Shown in pieces: positions 21,420-33,357 of a DNA stretch of 64,000 nucleotides; positions within the stretch are counted from its first letter, which is position 1, and each line of letters begins with the position of its first letter. The notes beneath the pieces are model-generated. The model was not told the origin of the DNA and searched no databases. It worked only from the letters and a program-made list of their open reading frames with translations. Where the stretch lies: the NCBI RefSeq assembly GCF_907165205.1, contig NC_058190.1, positions 47,108,116-47,172,115 on the forward strand. The letters are read 5' to 3'. The position numbers and the translations under genes were made by a program. The stretch comes from Coccinella septempunctata. Taxonomy: Eukaryota > Arthropoda > Insecta > Coleoptera > Coccinellidae.

Positions 21420-22512
21420 GGTCAGGTAGAAATATAGTGGGACTTGTTAAGATTATGACATCTCGAAGACAATACAATAACAGGTGGATTTCGGTGGAAG
21501 CAGAATTGGTATCAATTACACTGTTAAAATAGGAGACAGCTCATCATTTTTTTTCAACGGGACGATTAGCAATGAAAAATGAAATTATTTAATCAGCAGG
21601 AAACATTTTACGAACGTTCAAATGATGGGTTTTTGAAGGACCAACGGTTTTTCCACTTCCTGATACAAGGAAGGAGGTAGAATGTTTTTCAGTGAAACAA
21701 TAGAGCTAGTTTTATTTCTGCTAATGTTTATCCCTCCGCTACTATTTGGAAACACCACCTAAAACAGAAAAAATTAATATTTTCTTGATGTGTGTGTAGA
21801 TACATTCGAAGTGACAAAGTATAAGCCATAAACGATAAGTGAAATCATTAAATACACTTTCAGGTCTGATATCAATTTCAATAATGTCCCAAGTTAGATG
21901 TGTGGTGCCTGATAAAAATTCCTCAGAATGTTTACCTGGGAACGGAAATATTCCTTTATTACGTTTAATGCATTTTCCCCAGCGTCGCAATACGGTCGTT
22001 ATAACGAGATATTATCTCGGAGACAAATGAAGTAAAATCAACATTTAAGAATATTTGTGACATGGAGTAACCATTAAAGGGACATTATCACTCTATGGCA
22101 TTTGTATTTGGGTGTTTGGGTGGGTTCGCTCCCATCCATTGCGTGCTTCATTCTGTAATTTCGCTGTTGTGGCCGATGGGTTTTGAGCATTGCTCGGGAA
22201 TCATTGAGCAGGGTATTTTTGAAGAGATAACTCGCGTTCAAAAAAATTCGTCGTCAAGACGCTATAGAAATTTTGGGTATTGATGATGTTCTGTGACTGA
22301 ACATTCTTTCTTGAATCACTGCATAATTTCGAAATGAAAATATGTAAAATTCAAATTATATATCGTATTTTTGTATGAAAACAAGAATCCAAAAAATCTC
22401 AGGTGAACGACATGAATCTTAAATGATGAGATATTATGATTTTCACACTTAGAAATAGGTATGTAAAAAAGCTATACTCATTTCAGTTATATGAATAAAT
22501 CACAGTGAGAAT
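21420..22512. other. No gene seen; unique sequence
   Basis: Short frames at 21742-22283 show no motif or splice context. Composition is AT-rich. Confidence 0.4.
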
Positions 22513-22689
22513 CTCTTCATAAATAAGTATTGAATTGATGTGGCCATTAACTGATGGAAATCCATAACTCAACTAAAGCAACTGAATATCATTATTTTCA
22601 CATGCATCAGGTTGCATCAGGTTTCAGAGTTCTGTATAACTGAAGTGTACTCCATTCACTTTTATTTTAGCAGTCGGTTGACCATGGAA
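22513..22689 (+). repeat. Dispersed repeat unit, copy 1 (right end kept)
   Basis: A segment beginning 'tcttcataaataagtattg' is repeated nearly exactly at 23858-23969. In this copy it is followed by TTTATTTTAGCAGTCGGTTG (22661-22680). The reverse complement of that sequence precedes the other copy, as expected for terminal inverted repeats of a short element of which each copy keeps only one end. Confidence 0.7.
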
Positions 22690-23813
22690 ATTTGACACAA
22701 TTCACTCTGTATAGTATGAAAATGTGGAGTTATGAAGCTTGTCGAAACATTTTTGGGATTTAAATCAACGTTATGTTGCCCGTTCTACGTAAAAGTTTCT
22801 GTTATTACGTATTTCATCACAATGTCGAATCTCTTCGGAAAATATGTGACGAACATAATTGAAGTTTATACAAACTGATTGAAGGCATACCAAATCCAGT
22901 TATTTGCATGGAAAATACAAGAGATCAGTATAATATCATAATAAGCACTAGCTTGAGGAGAGTTAATGTTCGTTATCTTCTTTGGCTAAAGTTTGAATAC
23001 GTTACATCAGTTGTAGATTTCAAAAATATTAACCCTAATATGAAATGCATATGATGCAGTGGTTGGGAATGGGTATCTCCCGAAGGAATTAACAGATAAT
23101 TACAAGAATGTTAAATTCTTCAACAAAAATCATCTTGCATCAATATAAGTAAAAGGAATTGAAGGAAGTTTCAAGTTAAGATGAACAAAAATTTCACATG
23201 AATAAACAAGTAACAGGGCAACTTGCGCGTATTTGTGGCTATTCATCTTAATACATTGATTAAATAATAATAATGAGGTATTTATTAGTACCTTAAGACA
23301 TTTACATTGTATAGGACAAGTCAAATGAAAAATAGAAAAATCCATAGTAGGGATCTTATTCTCTGATGACATTTATCGAAAATCCTGTAGTAAACTTTTC
23401 GCATTAATTCACTCAAACATAAAATTCTCAAATGCCACCATTTTTTTGGGTCTCCCAATAGAAGGAAATTCTTTGTCGTCCTCTTCATTCACAATCTTTC
23501 TGATTGTGGAAATATTCAGCTGAAATATAAGTCGTTTAGATTCAGATGAAACATTATATAAATTCTCTTACATTGAATATGTTCGCTACCGTCTGACGTA
23601 TTGTGGGTTTTAGAATATCAGGGTATAACTATTTGAATGAGCGGACCTGAATTCTAAATAGCACTTCCTGAAACCCTGCATCTTTTTTCAATCACTTTCG
23701 GCATTTTCGTAATAAAAATTGATATTAGTTGTGGCAACGGCGTTATGACATTAACGACATTTCATGAGTGCCAACCTAACTTCGTTCTAGTTACAAAAAC
23801 TTGAGAAAATTAT
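22690..23813. other. No gene seen; unique sequence
   Basis: AT-rich spacer between the two copies of the short repeat. The minus-strand frame at 23130-23372 has no recognised feature. Confidence 0.4.
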
Positions 23814-23969
23814 TTCATGGCCAACCGACTGCTAAAATAAATTTGAATGAAATATAGTCTTCATAAATAAGTATTGAATTGATGTGGCCAATAACTGATG
23901 GAAATCCATAACTGAACTAATCATTATTTTCATATGCATCAGGTTTCAGAGTTCTCTATAACTGAAGTA
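23814..23969 (+). repeat. Dispersed repeat unit, copy 2 (left end kept)
   Basis: Starts with CAACCGACTGCTAAAATAAA (about 23822-23841), the inverse of the sequence at 22661-22680, then repeats the 'tcttcataaataagtattg ... gtttcagagttct' block. Divergence from copy 1 is low, with an internal deletion of about 20 bp. Confidence 0.7.
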
Positions 23970-25029
23970 GTTGCTAGAAATGACTTCTCCTTTGCTCCAA
24001 ACACTTCTCATATCTTCTTCTGACAGATTCAAGAACTGTATTCATAATAAGGATCATATAAGTTAATTTGATGAACTTTTCAATGATTGAATTCTTAGCC
24101 GATCCTTAAAAATATTCAGAGAGTACCTAAGCTTTCTGCAGCTCTGTGTGCTTTGGCTCCATCCATGAAAGTAACTAGAAGATCATTTTCTGAAATTCTT
24201 TGGGGTTTTCACTCCCAGTATCTGAAACAAAATCAATTAAAAATTGAAATAATCGATTTGGCCGATATTTTCCGACAAGGAATGATCTCCTGCATTTTCC
24301 GGAACATCTTGGGCAAACGCCTCTATATCGAAACCATCAGATGAATGTCCTTTTCAGTGAAATTCCTCTTATATTCATGGGAATCACATCAAGAATGGCG
24401 CATCAAAAAATAATCGTGCCAACGGAAGCGGGTTTAAAAAAAGGCTGTATTTCAACGATCCCCGTTATTTATAAGGCACGTCCAGATATCAGAGTAAACC
24501 CCCACCCACAGTCCACAGAATCCGGCCGCTCGGGCCAAAAAAAATCATCAAGGAAAGGATAAATCAGGACGTTCTCTGTCAATATCAAGACATACATCGC
24601 CATTCAGTTCCGATCGGATCAGTTCTATTGCCCGCGTATTTTTCGTTTCGAATTGACAAATGTACCGTTCGACGGGATCGCGGGCGGCATTGTCCTTTCG
24701 GGACCTACCCCTTTTCCTCGCCACTCCACTGATAAATCATCGGGTGCCGCAGGGGTTGACCTACAAGCGAAGAACAAAGATGCGTCAGTGAGTAGCATTG
24801 AAAGTGAAACGAGAAAGAGAGTGATTCTCCGATGGTTTTTAATCTGGTACAAGAATTTTACAGCTCAAAAGGACGATACCAAAACAATTTTTGGAGGATT
24901 TTGTAGATTCTCTAATTAATAAAATCGAAAAACTATCTCAGTCAGAACTGATCTTTCAAAATGTCCCTAAACTTGCTGTTAATCCCAATAGAAAGCACAA
25001 ATTAGGTTACTTCGTTTTTTATGGTCATA
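23970..25029. other. No confident gene; GC-richer block 24460-24800
   Basis: The 24460-24800 segment is richer in GC and CpG ('gcgggcggcattgtcctttc', 'gaatccggccgctcgggcc') and open on both strands over about 75-88 codons. No recognised domain is present, and the two frames mirror each other. It could be an old exon, a promoter or a conserved element. Confidence 0.3.
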
Positions 25030-25280
25030 TATAGGGTGTCTAAACTAATGAGAAGGGAAATGATTCCTCGATGGAAATAAACAGGGGTAGTTCCTATAAT
25101 TTTTTTTCGAAATCGACCTCCCTTCCAAGATGCATGCTTTGGAAGGCGATGACTTGTTGAAAGTTTTTATTTTTTTTTACGTGTTCTAAAACACAGAGTC
25201 ATAAGACTATACATAATATGAAGCACTAAGTAGGTGTTACTCACAAAAGTTTTTTAGATTCCATAACTTTATTATTAAGG

Positions 25281-26150
25281 CTGCGTATTAGCGCCTCTAC
25301 TGTTCAATATTTTCGCCATAGCTGTATCGATAATTGCTGACATGAGAATGCCCGTAAGAGGTGTTGGGATAAGATTCAGATTTGATGGAGGCCTGTTTAA
25401 CCTGAAGCGCCTCAGAGCAAAAACCATTACCAAGTTTATCATGGAACTTCAATATGCAGACGACTGTTCACTCATCGCTAGCAGCTTAGAGGATCTACAG
25501 ATAATGATGGACACCTATAAACACATATACGAAGCTTTAGGCCTTAGACTCAATATAGGCAAGACCAAATTCCTGGTGAGTCCGCCAGAAAGCCTTCAAA
25601 CAGATATCAGTCTGTAGAATGAAACTCTAGAACAGGTCGAGCAGTTCAAATACTTGGGAAGCTTCATAAATACTAGGGCTAACCTTGACACGGAAATACA
25701 CAACCGTATCAATTCGGCATCACGGGCATTCTGGAAGCTAAAGGACAGAGTGTTTCAAATTCACGACCTCAATCTGAAGACCAAGACAGCTGTTTACAAA
25801 GCAGTCGTCCTACCAACGCTTCTTTACGGAAGCGAAAGCTGGACGCCCCACAGCCGACATATTAAACAGCTTGAACATGCGCAACAACGTCATCTAAGAC
25901 AGATAATGCACATCAGATGGTTTCGAATGCAGAGGTCTTGTAACGCGCGAGTTGTACAACAATTGAGACTCAAGTAACGAGGGCCCGACTCAGATGGAGC
26001 GGTCACATTCTGAGGATGCAAGACACAAGACTCCCCAAAATAGCTCTATACGGCGAATTCTGAGGGCTGAGGGAGCCCGGAAACCAGGAGGCCAGTATAA
26101 GCGGTTTAAGGATACACTACATCAATCCCTAAAATCAGTTAATTACAAGT
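25281..26150 (+). pseudogene. RTE-like reverse transcriptase, C-terminal part, broken
   Basis: Visible blocks are APLLFNIFAIAV, KFIMELQYADDCSLIAS with the catalytic YADD, LNIGKTKFLV, FKYLGSFINT, KTKTAVYKAVVLPTLLYGSE-type region, HIKQLEHAQQRHLRQIMHI and, in another frame, LRWSGHILRM and LPKIALYGEF. A TAG stop at 25615-25617 and at least one frameshift near 25975 break the frame. The endonuclease domain and first half of the RT are missing. It is the same family as 9035-9145 and 12750-13238. Confidence 0.92.
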
Positions 26151-26227
26151 CTGTTTGCATTTTTTTTTCTTCCTCTTTTTGTAGATTTATTCCCGGTAAC
26201 GGGTTACAGCAATGAATGAATGAATTA
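25281..26227 (+). mobile_element. RTE-like non-LTR retrotransposon, 5'-truncated, with 7-bp duplication
   Basis: The inserted sequence begins inside the RT domain and ends in a (TGAA)n-type tail (26210-26226). ATTAAGG flanks it at 25274-25280 and 26228-26234, a target-site duplication. Its insertion splits the left arm of the surrounding foldback element, so it is younger than that element. Confidence 0.88.
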
Positions 26228-27078
26228 ATTAAGGGTTGAAAATAACAACTCTTCATGATTTTCCTTCAAAAATTGTTTTCGTGGGATAGATTTTCGTAAA
26301 ATAAAATTCTTTTACGATTGCTCATTCAATTCTGGAGAAAAAAAGTCCCTTGCAAAGTTTCGATACAGTCGATACTTTTCTCGGAATAAATAAAAAGTTA
26401 CAAGCAGTATATGAAGGAGTATATGAGGCAGAGAGTTGATGTATGTATTTTAGCGAGAGGTAGTCATTCTATGGAACACTGAAATGGAACGATGAAATGG
26501 AATGAACAGTGATCAGAACTGCTCGTAAGTTTTTATTTATTTCGGGAAAAGTATCGACTGTATCGAAATTTTGCAAGAGACTTTTTTTCATCAGAATTGA
26601 ATGGGAAACCAAAAGAGAATTTCATTTTTCGAAAATCTATCCCACGAAAACAATTTTTGAAGGAAAATCATAAGGGATTTTCATTTTCAACCCCTAATAA
26701 TGAAGTTATGGAATCTAAAAAATTGTGTGGGTAACATCTACTTAGTGCTTCATGTTATGTATAGTCTTATGACTCAGTGTTTTTTAGAACACGTAGAAAA
26801 AATTAAAAACTGTCAACTCGTCATCGCCTTCCAAAGGCTGTATCTTGGAAGGGAGGTCGATTTCGAAAAAAATTTATAGGAACTACCCCTGCTTATTTTC
26901 ATCGAGGAAACATCTACCTAAGTCCTTCGCATTTGTTTACAGTTTACAGACAACCTGTATATCTTTATTTAAGCACAAAATAAATGAACAGATAATTATT
27001 CTCCTATTCTATCACTACTTCTTTCCACTGTTCTGGCAATCTTCAAATTCCAATTCGGAAAAAATGCCTCGTCTTTGT

Positions 27079-27614
27079 CAGGTGAGTCTTTGTCATTACA
27101 CATATAGTTCAACAGAAGATTCCTGAGAGGTCAAAAAAACACTTTTTCGCTTCACCATTTCTTCCAATTCTGCTCAGTTGGAAAAGTACAGACTGTTGAA
27201 AATCCATCGAAAAAAGGTAATTTTCAGTTTGATCACTCAAACGATATTGTCGAGTGAAATGATTTTCGAAATATAGTTTTCCAGTGATGTGAGGATTCTT
27301 CTCCGAACAAACAATTTCACATGCATTTTCCAGTTTTAAAAAATACCAGAAATTAAAAGATTCCAACTCTTAAAAGTAAGTTGAAAGCTCAATGAATGGA
27401 AACTGAAAGTATTCTTCATATTTTCTCGTATAATGAATCGCTTTCGAGTAATTTGTTATAGATTCAGCTTGTTATTTTATTCCAGGGGTGGCGTAGCTTA
27501 TAAGAAGAACTTAAAATGGCTTTATATCTTTTTATCTAGTCCGAATTGGGAAAAATTGTAAGGGACCTTAAGAAACTACTGTTAATCTAAATGTGAGCCA
27601 AAGACTCTCCTTTA
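27079..27614. repeat. MITE, CAGGGTGAGTCTTTGACTCG family, copy B (degraded)
   Basis: Begins CAGGTGAGTCTTTG and contains 'gaggtcaaaaaaacacttttt', 'cttcatattttctcgtataatg' and 'ccaggggtggcgtagct', ending 'gagccaaagactctcc'. Internal parts are deleted and diverged. Confidence 0.7.
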
Positions 27615-27619
27615 TAAGA

Positions 27620-28390
27620 AGAAATGTCGGTATAAACTGATGATTTTAAATCATTGTCCATTACAAACTGTGACTTCCTTCCCACGTATGAGTATATCCA
27701 TCTTAGCAGATGGCCAAGCTCCGTGAAGCTTTCTGACCGTTTTTCATTGTTCTATCGATTTTCGCTGAACCCAGAAATCCCATCGATACACCCCTGCCAC
27801 CCGATGCCCCCCCGGCCCCCTCATCAATCAAAATCCTCCGTAGATATTCGAAATCTCGGCTCGGACGATGTCCGGCTGAGTTTTACACGTCCGCCATCAG
27901 GATCCGATGAAAACGATGACTGAATTAGAACAGGCCATAAATGTCATGGAATTTTTTGTTTATATGCTTTCCGATTCACCTCAACATCGGTTCGGCGGCC
28001 GATAAATAAGCGAGAAAAGTGATTTCGGCCCCCCCAGGCCGTACGGACAGACGGACGGACAAATTGAATAAGCGCCTGAATCGGGCGTACGTGTGAACGT
28101 GATCGGCCTTGATATTCGATCGGATAATTAGCGTGTGTACTTAATAAAACCTTTATTAGGGCCGCCACGCATCCGTCTCCGGTCAAGAGGAAGATATATT
28201 CGCGAATTCGCGGTTTTGCCGCATCGGCGACCGGCTTGGCGCGGCGATCGGAAAAATTGGACGTATTGATACGGAAGAATCGATGCAGCTGGTTGGGTTT
28301 ATGATGAAGCTGGCCAAATTTACTTAGAAATTTGTATTTCGTAAGCTTAACCTACCTACCTGCACCTATTATGACTTATGAGATTTGTTT
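27620..28390. promoter_or_regulatory. GC/CpG-rich block, candidate enhancer or exon
   Basis: Positions 27780-28260 are strikingly richer in CpG than the flanks ('gcgaattcgcgg', 'ggcttggcgcggcgatcgg', 'gtacggacagacggacgg'), with embedded homeodomain-like and Cad/Abd-B-like AT motifs ('gataattagcg', 'aacctttattagg', 'gccataaatgtc'). The frames at 27654-27923 (+) and 27944-28186 (-) have no recognised domain. This looks like selectively conserved non-coding DNA, but conservation cannot be tested from one sequence. Confidence 0.3.
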
Positions 28391-28392
28391 CA

Positions 28393-28727
28393 CAGGGTGG
28401 GCAAAATTCGTTGTCCACTGAGGGGATCTCGAGAACTATGAGAGCTAGTAGAAAACGGATTACATATTCTAGGTCTTCTTCAGAGAAACAAAGAATGGTG
28501 AAAACCGTAGCCTCCTACCATTCTTCGTTTTTGAGTTATCAGCAAAAAATGAGATTTTGACGATTTCGAAAAATTCTCATAACTTTTTTGTCCTGGAAGT
28601 TACAGATCTGAAACTTGAACCTTTTTAGGTACTTTCATACTCAGAATCTACTGACAAAAGATTTTTTCCCATTCAAAAATAATAAATTCAATAAAAGTTT
28701 GCAGTTAAAAAACCGAAAGTTTGCCTA
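28393..28727. repeat. MITE, CAGGGTGGGCAAAATTCG family, copy 3 (right half lost)
   Basis: Starts CAGGGTGGGCAAAATTCG, then 'ggatctcgagaactatgag', 'aaagaatggtgaaaaccgta' and 'tctcataacttttttgtcc'. The right arm is missing; the sequence passes straight into an ATCTT-tailed fragment at 28729. Confidence 0.85.
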
Positions 28728-28728
28728 A

Positions 28729-28806
28729 TGCGACTTGTGCAATACAGTGTATATTGTAAAGTAGCACCAATAAATTATCTTATCTTATCTTACCTTATCT
28801 TATCTA
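28729..28806 (+). mobile_element. Extremely short non-LTR 3' end with ATCTT tail
   Basis: 'gtgcaatacagtgtatattg', a short 3'-UTR-like segment with an AATAAA-like motif (caataaatt), leads into a pure (TTATC)n microsatellite (28771-28805). Jockey/CR1-type elements of insects often end this way. Only about 75 bp are present, so the parent family is not identifiable. Confidence 0.5.
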
Positions 28807-28809
28807 ATG

Positions 28810-30835
28810 ATTCGAAATGAAAAAATATATTTCGCTCTAACTGATGATTACTGTAACAAAACCCTTATGGATCATTAGATGAGGTCAAAAAAATGTTAGG
28901 ATTCGCGAGATCTGTCAATTTGTATCTGTCCGTTTTAAAGGCGTCTTTTTCTGATTATCTGAGAAACACACTACAGAATTTGATTTACATATTTTGAAGA
29001 ATGAGAATAACTTTCAAGAACAAATCCCAAAATTATAACAAAACGGAAAAAATATAATCTGACAGTTTTAGCGAGCCGAAACAATAAAAATTGGCCATAA
29101 AGGTCACAAAAATCAGTTTTTTTGAATTATCTCCTTCCCTGGACTTCAAATCTTTTTCGCGTTCATTATAAAAGTTGTAGAGTATAACATTTTCTACAAA
29201 TTTTGACCCATGCAATTTTTTCTACGTTCAAACGTTTTTGAGATGGATGGCGATTAATGCGAGGTGTTTAGCGATACATGCTGAAACGAAAATTCACTCG
29301 TTGAAAAATATTAGAATCTAAGGTTCAGTCACAGAAAATACTGAAATTTTCGTGACTAATTTCGAAATTGTCCTCATAGAAATACCTTGTCATTTTGACA
29401 ATTGTAGATTAGACTGGGATTCTACATTGACCTTGCCCTTTCGCATGTGTGGCTAAGCTCCTCGCCCTTATCGCCCTCTAACTCGAGAACGGTTAAGAGT
29501 ATGTAAAATTGCTTCAGACAAAAGTTGTGTAGAATTTTATTATCTACAACTTTCGTGATGAATACAAAAACGATTAGAGGTACAGGGAGGGAAATATTCG
29601 AAAAAAAGGGATTTTTATCATCTTCAAAGTGTCAGATTAAGGAAACCCCCCCTGATTAGTGTCAGATGAATGGGTCAACACGTCTACAACACCAAGATTC
29701 ATCATCTGTATGAAAATCTGACACGTTCGAGTATGTACAAGTAACGATTTCATAGAACTTCATCTAATCTTCAAAAACCACTACGTCTTCACGACGCTCG
29801 AGTAAATCCCGATTTAGCATCGTCGGCTCCCCAACTATTAGTTGACCCTTCTATAATGAAATATCAATACAAAATTGTCAAAACTGTATGGCCATCTCGA
29901 CGACAATTCTTTTAATGCTCGTTTCACGTTGCCAGAGGAATACATCATATCAAAATAATTCAGCACACTCTATATATTTCCTATAGGATAAGCATGTAAT
30001 CTAGAAAAGACTCTCCAAAATTGTCGAAAATATCTTCAGGTGATAAACGTTCGAAAAATGACCGCCTGACAACCAAACGACGTTAAAAACGCCCTGAAAC
30101 GTGAAACAATTAGCAAACCGTTTTGTCTTCACTTCGCCTAATTAATGGACGCTTTCGTTCCACCGAAAGCAATTAATTCTAATTTGAAACGCATTTTAAT
30201 ATGGATTTTACGTTTGCTGTGCAGCATTCTTATATCCCTTAATGCACATGGATAACATTTACCTTATTAAATAGTATTTGTCGAACGGGGGCGGCAGTGC
30301 GGTGGAGCATTCGTCTTTTCTAAATGAAGCGAAAGTATGAGAACATTGTGGACTCTCCCAGTTCTGGAAAGCAAAGCACAAATCAATAAATTGTGGTGTT
30401 GATTGATTCCTTTTTTTTTGTCCAATCATACTGTAAAATTTATTTTTGAAATAAAGGTATCTTTCACTCTGTTTGTTTTCCCATTTTTCATAAATAAAAT
30501 ATATATTCGGCTTAATCAATTTCCTAAACTTTTATGTTTCAAAACGAACCCTCCATATAGGTAGTGGTAGGCAAGTATTGTGGGTATTTTATCGCATTTT
30601 CGGGTTGTTTCTCTGACAGAAGACAGACAGAAGAGAACTATGTCCGTCCTTCACTTTGATCACAAAATTTTTATAGAGCATACAGACTCTGGAAATCTTT
30701 ACCTCTTTATCATCGGACACTTTCTTGAAGAAAACTGCAGATTACAAGTTCCTTATGAATAAACTTGCTCTTTCTACAATCCATTTTAGTTCCACGTATT
30801 CAGGCCTGCGTGTTTTTGTGAAAACAATTATTTGA
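28810..30835. other. No gene seen; old repeat-like and unique AT-rich sequence
   Basis: 29000-29660 has phrases such as 'tctcgagaacggttaagagt' and 'aaagttgtgtagaattttat' typical of degraded high-copy repeats, but no partner copy was found in the window. 30110-30200 is a conserved-looking AATTAA-rich patch. No reading frame is supported. Confidence 0.35.
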
Positions 30836-30839
30836 TTAA

Positions 30840-31168
30840 TTATTTTCGACCACAAACTATCACCCACGTCTTCCACTTTTCTCATTATTACCATTACGTA
30901 CCATAAAAATACCAAAAATTTCAAGAACCCAAGTCTTGAAACTTGAACTCTGTTTAAAACATCCATAGATGTGTAGTGACATAGATTTAGCTTGTTATTC
31001 TGAAGGGAATTTTGTTTATCCAGGGGTGCCATAGATCATAATGAAAACTTAAAACGACTAATCTTTTTATTAGGGTCGAATCGGCAAACATGGTATAAAA
31101 AAAGTGTTTCTTTTGATCTCAAGAATCTATACTTTTAAAATATTTGAACCATTCAAAGTTTCACCTTG
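30840..31168. repeat. MITE, CAGGGTGAGTCTTTGACTCG family, copy C (half)
   Basis: Contains 'tatcacccacgtcttccac', 'taccataaaaataccaaaa', 'ccaggggtgccatagatcat' and the right end 'gtttcaccttg' followed by TA. The left part has been replaced or has diverged beyond recognition. Confidence 0.7.
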
Positions 31169-31174
31169 TATTTT

Positions 31175-33353
31175 CTATTCTTTTAACTTATTCTTTTAAA
31201 AACCCTTTTTGGTAGAGATGTTAAATACAATCGATTATTTTACCCTAACTTCATAAAGCTCTAACTTGAAGGGGAAAGGGTGTTGAACAGAAAGGTATAT
31301 GAAAAATACCCCTGAATTTTGATTATAGAATGAAATAATGTTTTTTGCATAAATTTAGAAACATCCTGTATAAAAGTCATTCTTTTCATCATGATAAGGA
31401 CATCAATCATGAAATATACGAATTTTCGATATGGGGAAGAGCCTCTTGTTATTCCAATGTAAAAAGAGTAGTATTTCATAGCCATACATAACATTTTTTC
31501 TGACAGTAGGCGGCATAAAACTCAGATAAAACTTCCAGTCGTCCGAATACCTCTCCAAATGATGGTCTAGAAAGATTATGACGAAATGAAGTCGGACATG
31601 CAAGTCCAGTTCTTATCGTAATTAAAACTGATTAAATTCCCTCATATCCGAGCAAGTAGTGGGACACTCCTAGCCCTAATATCGCATAATAATGAAACAG
31701 TCGTAAATAACCTTTTTAATAGGAGCCCCTCTGGTGACCAAGACCGACGACAGGGATGAGTTTGCGATATTGCCGCGTAAGTAAGTGAATTAGCGGGCGT
31801 AAGGTGCGCCCATCCCTGGAGATGTCTTTAGGGGTGGCGTGGCAGGTACGCGGGTCCCTTAGCGTGATGCAAAGTAAACTGGACTTTTAATTTAGCTCCT
31901 ACGTCAAGGTGGGGCCCAATAACATTAAGACAGGTTCTGGAGTAGTCCAAGGGAGTGTAACTGCTAAAGCTTGAGAATATCAGTAAGGATAGTTAAGCCA
32001 AGTTAAATAAAACCGGTGTTGTTTGTTATTTCATTATCGATGGATATTTTGAATTGAAGTTTTATGGTCAGATGGTGCCCGATACGATCTTCAAAATTAG
32101 GTATCGCAACACCCCTCATCCCTATTCGAAACTAAGGGGTTGTGCTCACCCCCGTTAAGGTGTTAAAATTGCGGGGATGAAGAAAGCGAATCAGAAATTG
32201 ACTGGTCCTAGCGATTTTCTACATTTTCATCTCAAAGTCGGAAAATCGGGGTGTTAAGTTTTCGTTGGACCACTCTGTATATCTACCCATAGGTTTATTG
32301 TAAATTGTTTGAATTCTCATTGGTTTATTGGAGGAAACGTCTTGAATCTTGGCTGTTCCTTCCCCTTTAACAATAATCAAAGCCAAATTTCCAGCTCGTC
32401 TGTTTTGATTTGATAGAAACGTCGCTCGAAATTTCTGATTATAAACTACCCGACCGCAGTTTCGGCCCATGCCTGGCTCGCGTGACAAAAATTGCCCCCA
32501 TATCGAGCCAGGTTGATGGAATTCAACAAGTTGAACGGAATGGCACATTAATATAACAGGGTGGATGTTTCCTGCGATGAAGACTTATCGCAAGCAGCAA
32601 ATTAAGGGCTGTGGATCTAAGGAAAGGGGGCACCCATGCGCGAAACCCGGAAACCAGGTAATTGTTGCACACAATGCACGCGTCGTCTCGTCAGTTGCAC
32701 GAACAGTATACCTATATACGTATAAAGAATGCAGTATGAACGGTCGCTTCATGGAAAATTCATATTTGGATCGCATATCTGCTTTATCGCAGTTTTCTTC
32801 CTTGTACGGGCGCTGATCTAAGGGTACAAAAGCAGCACTGTACAATCGAATAAACTTTAAAAAATTTAGTTGAGAGAATCAACCAAAATGTTCATCAAAA
32901 ATAGGACACAATCTATATTAACGTGTTCGATATATCTCTCCGCAAAGATGCGATAAATCATAATCAAGAAAATTATTCTTAGAGTCTGAAATGTGTTTTT
33001 GTTTGCCCCTAAATTAAAAATCAAAATAAGTATCAAATTCTTAATTATTCTGGTGGGCATAATAATCATAAAAATAATAATAAACCAATGATGTACGTGT
33101 GGAATTGAGGATAGTATTATTTAGCAGGTATGAAAAGCCTAACATTCTTGGATTATTGTGAAGATTAGCAACACAGAGTCTAGGAAGGTGGCTTCTCCTA
33201 CGAAAACTTGAAGCATATAAATTTAATCGCTGGGTTTTCGAAAACAAAACAGTATAAAATGAGGAGGTATGATGAATTTTCCTGCTGGTGAGGCAGTTAA
33301 TGCTGCATTATTAGAATTATTGCCAAAGAAATCAAGAGAAAAGGACGAATATG
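31175..33353. other. No confident gene; GC-richer blocks at 31720-31960 and 32450-32700
   Basis: 31720-31960 ('cgtaaggtgcgcccatccctg') and 32450-32700 ('acgcgtcgtctcgtcagttg') stand out by GC content. The minus-strand 109-codon frame 32219-32548 overlaps the second block but shows no known domain. Function is unknown; regulatory DNA is the likeliest reading. Confidence 0.3.
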
Positions 33354-33357
33354 TATA

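Larger units (their letters stand above)
25032..26957. repeat. Foldback element interrupted by a retrotransposon
   Basis: The outer left end TAGGGTGTCTAAACTAATGAG follows TA; the outer right end GTTTACAGACAACCTG precedes TA. Left arm (25032-25280 plus 26235 to about 26395) and right arm (about 26530-26957) are inverted copies, including 'tagattccataacttt'/'aagttatggaatcta' and 'ttttcgtgggatagatttt'/'aaaatctatcccacgaaaa'. Removing the 947-bp insertion restores a symmetric element of about 980 bp. The loop of about 135 bp is not coding. Confidence 0.85.
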
